From assembly GCF_004614165.1 (NCBI RefSeq), contig NZ_SPVG01000181.1, positions 1 to 43,964 of the forward strand: a stretch of DNA of 43,964 nt, written 5' to 3'. The notes beneath the pieces are model-generated. The model was given only the letters and a program-made list of their open reading frames with translations. It was not told where the DNA came from and made no database searches. The position numbers and the translations under genes are program-made. The stretch is from Duganella callida (lineage in GTDB: Bacteria; Pseudomonadota; Gammaproteobacteria; Burkholderiales; Burkholderiaceae_D). This document shows, piece by piece, positions 1-6,750 of the stretch; within the stretch, counting starts at the first letter, position 1, and the number at the start of each line of letters is the position of its first letter.

Positions 1-1549
1 CGCCCTGACCGTCGCGGGCGGCCGCTTCCTTGGCTTCGCGCGCGGCGGCCACGGCGGCCTGCTCGGCGGCGCGGCGTTCGGCGGCGATACGCTGGGCTTC
101 CTGCGGATCCGGGGTGAAGCGCATGGTCAGCAGGCGCATCAGCGGACGCAGGATCAGCAGGTAGCCGAACAGCACTGCCAGGCCATAGATCACGTACTTG
201 CTGATGTCGACGATATTGTCGCGCTCTTCCCACCAGGCCACCGGCGCGGCCTTCGGCGGGAAGTTCATGGCCGACACCACCAGCTGGTCGCCGCGTTCGG
301 CGTTGATGCCCAGGCCGTTGCGCAGGATCTTGTCGATGTTGGCGATCTCGGCGGCGCTCCAGCCGGTCTTGGGCGTCGGCGCGGCGGCCTGGGCCAGCAC
401 CACGGCCACGCTCAGCTTTTCCAGCTGGCCGCGGCTGCGCTTGGTCTGGACGATGCTGCGGTCATACGCGTACTGGCGCGAGGTGGCGTTCTTGCGCGCG
501 CTGCCGTCGGGCTGGCTGGCGTTCGGATCGGTGGCGCCGCCGGCGGTCTGCTGGGTGGCGGCGGCCGGGTTGGCGTTGGCCGGCGGCGGCCGGTTCGACA
601 GCGTGCCCGGCACGCCCATCACCATGCGGTTGCGGTCCTGTTCCTCGCGCATGGCTTCGCTGGTGACTTTCGGATCGGCGCCGTATTTCTCGACGGTTTC
701 CTCGACGCGGTCGTTGTTGACCGCGGCCGCCACCGACATGCGGAAATTGTCGTCGCCGATGACCGGACCGAGCAGGCCCTTGATGTTGGTCTTGACTTCT
801 TCCTGGTAGCGCTTGCTCGCGTCGTTGCCGCTGGTGCCGGCGTCGAAGCCGTCGGCCAGGTCGATGTGCGCGGACAGCAGGTTGCCGGCCTGGTCGACCA
901 GGCTGACGCGCTGCGGCGCCAGGCTGGCGACGCTGCCGGCCACCATGTTGACGACGGCGGCGATCGCTTCCGGCGTCAGCGTGGCGCCCGGCTTGAGCTG
1001 CACCACCACCGAGGCCGACGACTTGTCGCCGTCGGCCGAGACGAACGAGGTCGACTTGGCGATCGACAGGTGCACGCGCGCATGCGCGATCGCGTCCAGC
1101 GTCATGATCGATTGCGCCAGCTCGCCCTCGAGGCCGCGGCGGAAGCGCACGTCCTGCACGAACTGCGACACGCCCAGCGGGTCGTTCTTGTCCATCAGCT
1201 CCAGGCCGGCCGGCAGCTGCGCGGTCACGCCCTTGGCGGCCAGCAGCATGCGCACCTTGCCCAGCATCGAATCGGGCACCAGCACCTGGCCGCTGTCGGG
1301 GTGGATGCGGTAGGGGATGTGGTCGGCGTCGAGCACGGTCATCATGTCGGGCGCCGAGACTTTCTCGCGCGCGCCGAACACCGGCTTGTAGCTGGCCTGA
1401 CTGTTCCACATGTACAGCATAACCAGCGCGGTCAGGCCGATCGCCAGGATCAGCAGCGGGTACAGGGTTTTCAGCAGATTGGGGGATAGCGCCAAAGCGC
1501 CCGGGTTCGAACGCCAGCGCTCGAAGGCGGACTTGATGGTATTTATCAC
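1..1549 (-). CDS. fliF: FliF, flagellar MS-ring protein (3' end cut by window edge)
   Basis: Builds the inner-membrane MS ring on which the flagellar rotor and export gate assemble. The reading frame is open from a GTG at 1549 to the window edge, giving about 516 residues starting MINTIKSAFERW; FliF is usually 530-570, so only the C-terminal FliG-binding tail is missing. A first membrane segment lies at about residues 32-50, ring-building domains at about 55-330 (the stretch DVRFRRGLEGELAQSI is typical), a low-complexity Pro/Ala/Asn linker follows, and a second membrane segment is at about 451-470. No ATG fits; the GTG has only a weak ribosome site and sits 21 nt after fliE, so the two genes are probably cotranscribed. 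fliG and the export ATPase genes would be expected beyond the left edge. Confidence 0.9.
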   Translation of the reverse strand, partial: MINTIKSAFERWRSNPGALALSPNLLKTLYPLLILAIGLTALVMLYMWNSQASYKPVFGAREKVSAPDMMTVLDADHIPYRIHPDSGQVLVPDSMLGKVRMLLAAKGVTAQLPAGLELMDKNDPLGVSQFVQDVRFRRGLEGELAQSIMTLDAIAHARVHLSIAKSTSFVSADGDKSSASVVVQLKPGATLTPEAIAAVVNMVAGSVASLAPQRVSLVDQAGNLLSAHIDLADGFDAGTSGNDASKRYQEEVKTNIKGLLGPVIGDDNFRMSVAAAVNNDRVEETVEKYGADPKVTSEAMREEQDRNRMVMGVPGTLSNRPPPANANPAAATQQTAGGATDPNASQPDGSARKNATSRQYAYDRSIVQTKRSRGQLEKLSVAVVLAQAAAPTPKTGWSAAEIANIDKILRNGLGINAERGDQLVVSAMNFPPKAAPVAWWEERDNIVDISKYVIYGLAVLFGYLLILRPLMRLLTMRFTPDPQEAQRIAAERRAAEQAAVAAAREAKEAAARDGQG

Positions 1550-1570
1550 GTTGTGTGCTTTCGCGTGGGC

Positions 1571-1918
1571 TTACAGCGGTAATTTGATCAGTTCGTCGAG
1601 GCCGCCCATCACCTTGTTGCGGACCTGCATCAACATCGAGAAGGACAGGCCGGCCTCCTGGCTGGCCAGCATGGCGCCGACCAGGTCGTCGCTCTTGCCG
1701 CTGTCGACGTCGGCCATTTTCTGGCCGGCCGCGGCATCCTGGGTATTCACGCCGTCGAGCGCGCTCTGCATGGCCTGGGCGAAGGAGAAGCCGGGCTGGG
1801 CGTCCTGCGCGCCGAACTGCTGGGCCGCCGTGATGCCACCGCCGTTGCTCAGGTTTTGCGCCGCGTTGGTCAGCGCGGCCAGGTCGGCCTGTATCAGGCT
1901 GGAGAATCCGTTGCTCAT
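1571..1918 (-). CDS. fliE: FliE, MS ring-rod junction protein
   Basis: Small protein that joins the MS ring to the proximal rod. Its 115 residues match the family length (about 100-115). The C-terminal half carries the family pattern: FAQAMQSALDGVN, then a helix through SFSMLMQVRNKVMGGLDELI. A purine-rich GGGGG lies 8-12 nt before the ATG. It is the first gene of the leftward fliE-fliF unit and its promoter must lie in the AT-rich gap up to 2517. In lateral flagellar clusters fliE is likewise the first gene of the fliEFGHIJ arm. Confidence 0.88.
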   Translation of the reverse strand: MSNGFSSLIQADLAALTNAAQNLSNGGGITAAQQFGAQDAQPGFSFAQAMQSALDGVNTQDAAAGQKMADVDSGKSDDLVGAMLASQEAGLSFSMLMQVRNKVMGGLDELIKLPL

Positions 1919-2517
1919 CTTGCTACCCCCGTTTTGCAGCGTTTGATACTGCGTTGAATCCAGATGATTACCTTAGCGAGATTGCCCGAAAGCAGCAAGT
2001 CTCCCGAAGGAATATGTGGCGACTTATACTCAAGGTGACAAAATTTCGTTGCTCTGTGTCACAGTCTTGTCAAAAAAATAGTGTAACGCTGTCAGACTGG
2101 CACCGACGCCGGACACCGTTTCTGGCGCCTTATTTGTTACGCAATATTTTCTTCATGTAAATTTTCTGCAGTGTGTCGCGGCGCTACGTGAAACTACGTT
2201 TTTTTAAAGCAAATGTCGTTATGAATCATTCACTAAGCGCAGTTTGTTAAGGTGTGTTGCAGAGCAATGTAGTGACTAGTGCGAGGCCTCTAAGCTTACC
2301 TCCTAGCAACATTATTGTAAAGTGGAATTTACCGTAGGAAAAATGCGGCGCCAAATATTGTGTATTAGCAATAATGTGAATTTTGAGGTATGCTGCTACC
2401 GGCATCATCCTACTTTACGTTAGGATTGCAAACCAAACCTGTAAATTGCGCTGGATGGAAGCTGCCGGATGGTGCGATGATGGAGGAGTGGGAAGAATTA
2501 TCCGACCTGGCCTATAC
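1919..2517. promoter_or_regulatory. AT-rich divergent intergenic region between fliE and fliM
   Basis: About 600 bases with much lower GC than either flank, separating the leftward fliEF arm from the rightward fliM-flhA arm; both promoters should lie here. I searched by eye for sigma-54 (GG-N10-GC) and sigma-28 boxes on both strands and found no convincing match; a TGGCAC at about 2098 has no TTGC at the correct spacing. Lateral-flagella clusters usually carry the lafK regulator at this place, but no ORF here resembles a sigma-54 activator. The only coding-like stretch is a 43-codon frame at its right end. Confidence 0.55.
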
Positions 2518-2521
2518 ATGA
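2390..2521 (+). CDS. Possible 43-residue upstream ORF coupled to fliM
   Basis: Frame starting ATG at 2390 and ending TGA at 2519-2521, which overlaps the fliM ATG as ATGA. The product ends MMEEWEELSDLAYT and is acidic at the C-terminus. A GAGG lies immediately before the ATG, too close for a normal ribosome site; internal ATGs at 2477 and 2480 are alternatives. The stop/start overlap is of the kind used throughout this operon, and fliM otherwise has a poor ribosome site, so translational coupling is possible. No homologue recognised; it may be chance. Confidence 0.25.
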   Translation: MLLPASSYFTLGLQTKPVNCAGWKLPDGAMMEEWEELSDLAYT

Positions 2522-3402
2522 CGACGACAAAACAGACGCAACATCAAGTTCTGGATCCGAGCCTGCTCGGCCGTCCGGTGCATCTGCTGCATATCTTTGC
2601 GGCACAGTTGCGCGACGATCTGGCGCAGACCATGCGCCTGAATGTCAACCGCCGCTACTGGGGCGGCTTCCAGGTGGACGAGGTCGGCTTCAGCCGGCTC
2701 GAGGGCAATGAGATCCGCAGCCGCTGGCTGAGCTTTGCCGCGCCGGCCGGCCAGATCGCCTTTTCGCTCGAGCGCAAGGTGCTGCTCAGCGTGCTGAACT
2801 ACCGCTACGGCAGCGGCGCCAAGAGCGAGGCCAAGGCCGACGGCACGGCCGCCATCGATGAAAGCACGGTGCGCGTCACCGCCACCGAGGAGCGCCTGGC
2901 TGTGGTGCTCGGGCAACAGCTGACCGGGGCGCTGGTCGGCCGCATCGAAGCCAATCTGCCGCGCAGCGACCGCGCGCCCGATGCGCCGGCCGAGGCCGAC
3001 GCCGACGTCAAGGCGGTACCCGGCTCGCATCCGCCCAAGGGCACCTGGGCCATCACCGTCACCGTCAGCGAGGCGGCCGGCGGCGCGCCGGGGCGCTTCT
3101 GGTTCGCGCTCGACAAGAACCTGATGACCGACGTGCTGCGCGGCCTGCTGCGCGACCGCGACAACGGCAAGAAGCCCAAGCCGGCCGCGCCGCTGGCGCA
3201 GCGCCTGCAGGTGGGCCTGGTGGGCCGCCTGGCCAGCAAGGAAGTCTCGCTGGGCAGCCTGTACGATCTGCAGGTGGGGGACGTGATCCCGATCAGCCTG
3301 GCCCGAGCCGACGTCTTGCTCGAAGATTCGCGCCTGTTTACGGCCGCCGTGACCGAGCACAAAGGCAAACTGTGTTTAACCTCTTTTGAAGACGCCGAAT
3401 AA
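2518..3402 (+). CDS. fliM: FliM-like flagellar switch protein (SpoA domain), lateral-flagella type
   Basis: C-ring switch protein, 294 residues against about 330 for classical FliM. The start at 2518 (MTTTKQ) is chosen because the longer frame upstream has no family features. The middle resembles a FliM core (RPVHLLHIFAAQLRDDLAQ, then NRRYWGGFQ), and the last 75 residues form a SpoA domain (LQVGLVGRLASKEVSLGSL, then LQVGDVIPI). The N-terminal CheY-phosphate-binding helix of chemotaxis-linked FliM (consensus LSQxEIDALL) is absent. First gene of a tight rightward operon; its stop overlaps the fliN start (TAATG). Distant SctQ/HrcQ proteins are the alternative, but flagellar neighbours favour FliM. 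Confidence 0.78.
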   Translation: MTTTKQTQHQVLDPSLLGRPVHLLHIFAAQLRDDLAQTMRLNVNRRYWGGFQVDEVGFSRLEGNEIRSRWLSFAAPAGQIAFSLERKVLLSVLNYRYGSGAKSEAKADGTAAIDESTVRVTATEERLAVVLGQQLTGALVGRIEANLPRSDRAPDAPAEADADVKAVPGSHPPKGTWAITVTVSEAAGGAPGRFWFALDKNLMTDVLRGLLRDRDNGKKPKPAAPLAQRLQVGLVGRLASKEVSLGSLYDLQVGDVIPISLARADVLLEDSRLFTAAVTEHKGKLCLTSFEDAE

Positions 3403-3779
3403 TGATGAACATGAACGTAGCCAACCCTAGCGACGCCTTGCTGGACGACTTGTCGGAAGAAATGATCATCGATCAGCCCGGCAACGAACTGGCCGAGGTG
3501 CCGGCCGTCGCGCCGCGCCGCGACCTGCCGGCGATGATGCGCAAGATCCCGGTCACGCTGACGCTGGAAGTGGGTTCGGCCCGGATCTCGCTGCAGGACC
3601 TGATGAACATCGGTCCCGACAGCGTGGTCGAACTGGACGTGCTGGCCGGCGAGCCGCTGGTCATCAAGGTCAACGGCACCGCCATCGGCCGCGCCGAAGT
3701 GGTGGTGGCCGGCGAGAACTATGGCCTCAAAGTGATCGACCTCGACGGCCTGAATCTCGACAACATGATGACTCCATGA
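3402..3779 (+). CDS. fliN: FliN, flagellar C-ring protein (SpoA)
   Basis: Forms the base of the C-ring and a docking site for export cargo complexes. Of 125 residues, the last 75 are a SpoA domain: IPVTLTLEVGSARISLQDLM, then PDSVVELDVLAGEPLVIKVN, then IGRAEVVVAGENYGLKV. The N-terminal 45 residues are variable and acidic, as usual for FliN. Start overlaps the fliM stop by one base; the nearby ATGs at 3405 and 3411 are possible alternatives. Its stop overlaps the fliP start (ATGA), so translation of fliM, fliN and fliP is probably coupled. Confidence 0.9.
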   Translation: MMNMNVANPSDALLDDLSEEMIIDQPGNELAEVPAVAPRRDLPAMMRKIPVTLTLEVGSARISLQDLMNIGPDSVVELDVLAGEPLVIKVNGTAIGRAEVVVAGENYGLKVIDLDGLNLDNMMTP

Positions 3780-4549
3780 CCTGCCGCGTGACTGCGCAGC
3801 GGCGCCGCCGGTGGGCCGGCGCGGCCGCGGCGGCGGTGGTGCTGGGCATGGCGGGCTGGTGCGCGCCGGCCCAGGCGGTCGACCTGCTGGCCAATGTGGT
3901 GCCGGGGGCCAAGACCGAACTGACGGTCAAGATGCAAATCCTGATCATCATGACCTTGCTGGGCTTGCTCCCGGTGATGGTCATGATGATGACCAGTTTT
4001 ACCCGCTTCGTGATCGTGCTGTCGCTGCTGCGCCAGGCGCTGGGTCTGCAGCAGGGCCTGCCCAACCGCATCATCACCGGCGTGGCGCTGATCCTGACGC
4101 TGCTGGTGATGCGCCCGATCGGCGAGCAGATCTGGACCGAGGCCTTCGTGCCCTACGACCAGGACAAGATCGGCCTGGACACCGCCCTGCAGATCGCGCA
4201 GAAGCCGGTGTCGCGCTTCATGCTGGCGCAGACCAGCAAGGCGGCGCTGCAGCAGATCGCCCACCTGGCCGGCGAGGATACCATCGCCAAGGCGGAAGAC
4301 CACGCGTTCACCGTCAAGCTGGCGGCGTTCGTGCTGTCCGAACTGAAGACCGCGTTCCAGATCGGCTGCATGCTGTTCATCCCGTTCCTGGTGATCGACC
4401 TGGTGGTGTCGTCGGTGCTGATGGCGATGGGCATGATGATGCTGTCGCCGCTGGTGATTTCGCTGCCGTTCAAGCTGCTGCTGTTCGTGCTGGTGGACGG
4501 CTGGACCCTGACCGTGAACACGCTCGTGACGAGCATCCAAGCGTATTAG
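3776..4549 (+). CDS. fliP: FliP, flagellar export gate protein
   Basis: Core subunit of the FliP-FliQ-FliR export gate in the inner membrane. 257 residues, with a cleavable signal peptide (basic start MTCRVTAQRRRRW, hydrophobic stretch, APAQA before the cut at about residue 34). Diagnostic FliP segments follow: MTSFTRFVIVLSLLRQALG near residue 72 and ELKTAFQIGCMLFIPFLVID near 195-215, with a final membrane hairpin ending VTSIQAY. There is no fliO between fliN and fliP, in keeping with lateral-type systems. Stop is 9 nt before fliQ. Confidence 0.94.
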   Translation: MTCRVTAQRRRRWAGAAAAAVVLGMAGWCAPAQAVDLLANVVPGAKTELTVKMQILIIMTLLGLLPVMVMMMTSFTRFVIVLSLLRQALGLQQGLPNRIITGVALILTLLVMRPIGEQIWTEAFVPYDQDKIGLDTALQIAQKPVSRFMLAQTSKAALQQIAHLAGEDTIAKAEDHAFTVKLAAFVLSELKTAFQIGCMLFIPFLVIDLVVSSVLMAMGMMMLSPLVISLPFKLLLFVLVDGWTLTVNTLVTSIQAY

Positions 4550-4558
4550 GAGCTGCGT

Positions 4559-4831
4559 ATGCTGACCCCGGAAGTTGCCGTCGACCTGGTGGTCGAATCG
4601 CTGCACATCGTCATGCTGCTGGTGGTGATCCTGGTGGTGCCGGGCCTGATCACGGGCCTGCTGGTGGCGCTGTTCCAGGCCGCCACCCAGATCAACGAGC
4701 AGACGCTGAGCTTCCTGCCCAGGCTGCTGGTGACCTTGCTGGCCATCATCCTGGCCGGGCGCTGGATGTCCACCTACCTGATGGACTTCTGCGTCTCCAT
4801 CTTCACCCGCGCCGCCACCCTGGTCGGCTGA
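4559..4831 (+). CDS. fliQ: FliQ, flagellar export gate protein
   Basis: 90-residue membrane protein, exactly family length, with two hydrophobic helices separated by the loop FQAATQINEQTLSFLPRL, the FliQ signature. A strong ribosome site (AGGAG at 4549-4553) lies just before the ATG and overlaps the end of fliP. FliQ subunits pack around the FliP/FliR ring to close the export channel. Lies between fliP and fliR as in nearly all flagellar and injectisome export operons. Confidence 0.93.
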   Translation: MLTPEVAVDLVVESLHIVMLLVVILVVPGLITGLLVALFQAATQINEQTLSFLPRLLVTLLAIILAGRWMSTYLMDFCVSIFTRAATLVG

Positions 4832-4838
4832 GCCGCGC

Positions 4839-5621
4839 ATGGAACAGGTCTTCGCCCAGCTGCTGCCGATGCTGACCGCCCTGTGGTGGCCGTTCTGCCG
4901 CATCCTGGCGATGTTGATCGGCGCGCCGGTGCTGGGCGAGGCGGTGACGCCGGTGACGGTGCGCATCCTGCTGGCGCTGGTGCTGGCGGTGGTGATGCTG
5001 CCGGTGACCGGTGCCGGCGCGCCGATCGACCCGTTCTCGCTGCACGGCGCGGTGGCGACCATGGAGCAAGGGCTGATCGGTTTCGTGCTGGGCCTGGCTT
5101 TCCACTTCAGCATGGCGGTGATCGGCGTGCTCGGCTACCTGGTGTCGTCGCAGATGGGCATGTCGATGGCGGTGATGAACGACCCGCTCAACGGCCAGTC
5201 GTCGGACGTCACTTCCGGGCTGCTGTCGGCGCTGGCCATCATCGTGTTCTTTGCCATCGACGGCCACCTGGTGATGACCAACGTGATCGCGCAGAGCTTC
5301 AAGGCCTGGCCGCTGGGCGCCGGCTTCGGGCCGCTGCTGATGCAGACCGTGGCCTACAATGTCGCCTGGATCTTCTCGGCGGCCATGCTGCTGGCGATCC
5401 CGGTGGTGTTTTCCACGCTGGTGGTGCAGATCGGCTTCGGCTTCCTCAACCGCGTGGCGCCGGCGCTGAATCTGTTCGCGCTGGGCTTTTCCGTGATCAC
5501 CATCTTCGGCCTGATGATGCTGGCCGAGCTGGTGCGCTTCATCCCCGAGCATTACGCGCGCATGACCAATATGGTGCTGGACATGATACGCCAGCAGATG
5601 CAGGTGGCCCTCCATGGCTGA
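4839..5621 (+). CDS. fliR: FliR, flagellar export gate protein
   Basis: Completes the FliP5Q4R1-type export gate. 260 residues with at least six hydrophobic segments and family patterns such as FCRILAMLIGAPVLGE near the N-terminus, QGLIGFVLGLAFHF at about 72-85, and QIGFGFLNRVAPALNLFALG at about 195-215. The start follows the fliQ stop by seven bases with little ribosome-site sequence, so coupled translation is likely. Its last eight bases overlap flhB. Confidence 0.93.
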   Translation: MEQVFAQLLPMLTALWWPFCRILAMLIGAPVLGEAVTPVTVRILLALVLAVVMLPVTGAGAPIDPFSLHGAVATMEQGLIGFVLGLAFHFSMAVIGVLGYLVSSQMGMSMAVMNDPLNGQSSDVTSGLLSALAIIVFFAIDGHLVMTNVIAQSFKAWPLGAGFGPLLMQTVAYNVAWIFSAAMLLAIPVVFSTLVVQIGFGFLNRVAPALNLFALGFSVITIFGLMMLAELVRFIPEHYARMTNMVLDMIRQQMQVALHG

Positions 5622-6750
5622 CGACAGCAGCGGCGACAAAACAGAAAAGGCTTCACAGCAGAAGCTGAAGAAATCCCGCGAGGAAGGGCAGGTGGTCCGT
5701 TCGCGCGATCTGTCGACCGCGCTCGGCATCCTGGTCAGCCTCAAGCTGTTCGTCTACCTGCTGCCCGGCTACATGGACGAGTTCAACGAAATCTTTCACC
5801 AGAGCTTTGCGCCGCTGGACAGCGAGGGCGCGATCGACAACACCATGTCCACCGTGTTCAGCAGTTCGATGTGGCTGCTGATCAAGATGTTGCTGCCGCT
5901 GTTCGTGGTGCCGTTCTGCATCATGCTGGGCGCCATGATCCCGGGCGGCTGGGTGATGAGCACCAAGAACTGGGAACCGAAGTTCTCGCGCATGAACCCG
6001 GTGTCCAACATCGGCCGCCTGTTCAGCGCCAAGCACGGCACCGAGCTGCTGATCTCGATCGGCAAGGCCGGCGTGCTGATCGCCGTGCTGATCCACGTGG
6101 CCCGCGCCGGCGTCGGCCCCTACAACCAGCTGCAGCACATGCCGCTCGGCCAGGCCGTCGCCGGCGGCGCGGCGCTGATGCTGGACGGCCTGATGTCGCT
6201 GGTGGCGGTGTTCGTCATGTTCGCCCTGATCGACGTGCCGGCACAGGCGTATTTCTTCGCCAAGAGCCAGCGCATGAGCAAGCAGGATCTGAAGGAAGAG
6301 CACAAGTCGACCGAGGGCCGGCCCGAGGTGAAGGGCCGCATCCGCCAGCTGCAGCGCGCCATGGCGCGGCGCAGCGCGCGCAAGACGGTGCCCAGCGCCG
6401 ACGTGGTGATCGTCAACCCCGAGCACTACGCGGTGGCGCTCAAGTACGACACCAACAAGGCCGAGGCGCCGTACGTGGTGGCCAAGGGCCTGGACGAGAT
6501 GGCGCTGTACATCCGCCAGCTGGCCGTCGAATTCAGGATCGAAGTGATGGAGCTGCCGCCGCTGGCGCGCGCCATCTATAACACCAGCCAGGTCAACCAG
6601 CAGATCCCGGTGCAGCTGTACCAGGCCGTGTCGCAGGTGCTGAACTATGTGCTGCAGTTGCAAGCTTTCCGTGCCGGCCGCCGCAACGCCGCGCCGGACC
6701 GTCCAAACCAGGTAGAAGTGCCCACATCCATGAGCGAGGTTAAGCAGTGA
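5614..6750 (+). CDS. flhB: FlhB, flagellar export substrate-specificity switch (NPEH variant)
   Basis: Membrane export component that switches from hook to filament substrates by self-cleavage. 378 residues: typical N-terminus with KTEKASQQKLKKSREEGQV (residues 9-27), four membrane helices to about 210, then a cytoplasmic domain. The autocleavage loop is N268-P269-E270-H271 instead of the usual NPTH; the cleaving Asn-Pro pair and His are kept, so processing is still plausible. The C-terminal tail (about 350-378) is longer and more polar than in minimal FlhB. Overlaps fliR by 8 nt and flhA by 4 nt. Confidence 0.94.
   Translation: MADDSSGDKTEKASQQKLKKSREEGQVVRSRDLSTALGILVSLKLFVYLLPGYMDEFNEIFHQSFAPLDSEGAIDNTMSTVFSSSMWLLIKMLLPLFVVPFCIMLGAMIPGGWVMSTKNWEPKFSRMNPVSNIGRLFSAKHGTELLISIGKAGVLIAVLIHVARAGVGPYNQLQHMPLGQAVAGGAALMLDGLMSLVAVFVMFALIDVPAQAYFFAKSQRMSKQDLKEEHKSTEGRPEVKGRIRQLQRAMARRSARKTVPSADVVIVNPEHYAVALKYDTNKAEAPYVVAKGLDEMALYIRQLAVEFRIEVMELPPLARAIYNTSQVNQQIPVQLYQAVSQVLNYVLQLQAFRAGRRNAAPDRPNQVEVPTSMSEVKQ

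Noticed and set aside
2096-2112. TGGCAC as a sigma-54 -24 box
   Set aside because: No TTGC-like -12 element at the correct distance downstream.
1954-2160. 68-codon frame in the AT-rich region before fliM
   Set aside because: Needs a TTG start without ribosome site and shows no coding character or family resemblance.
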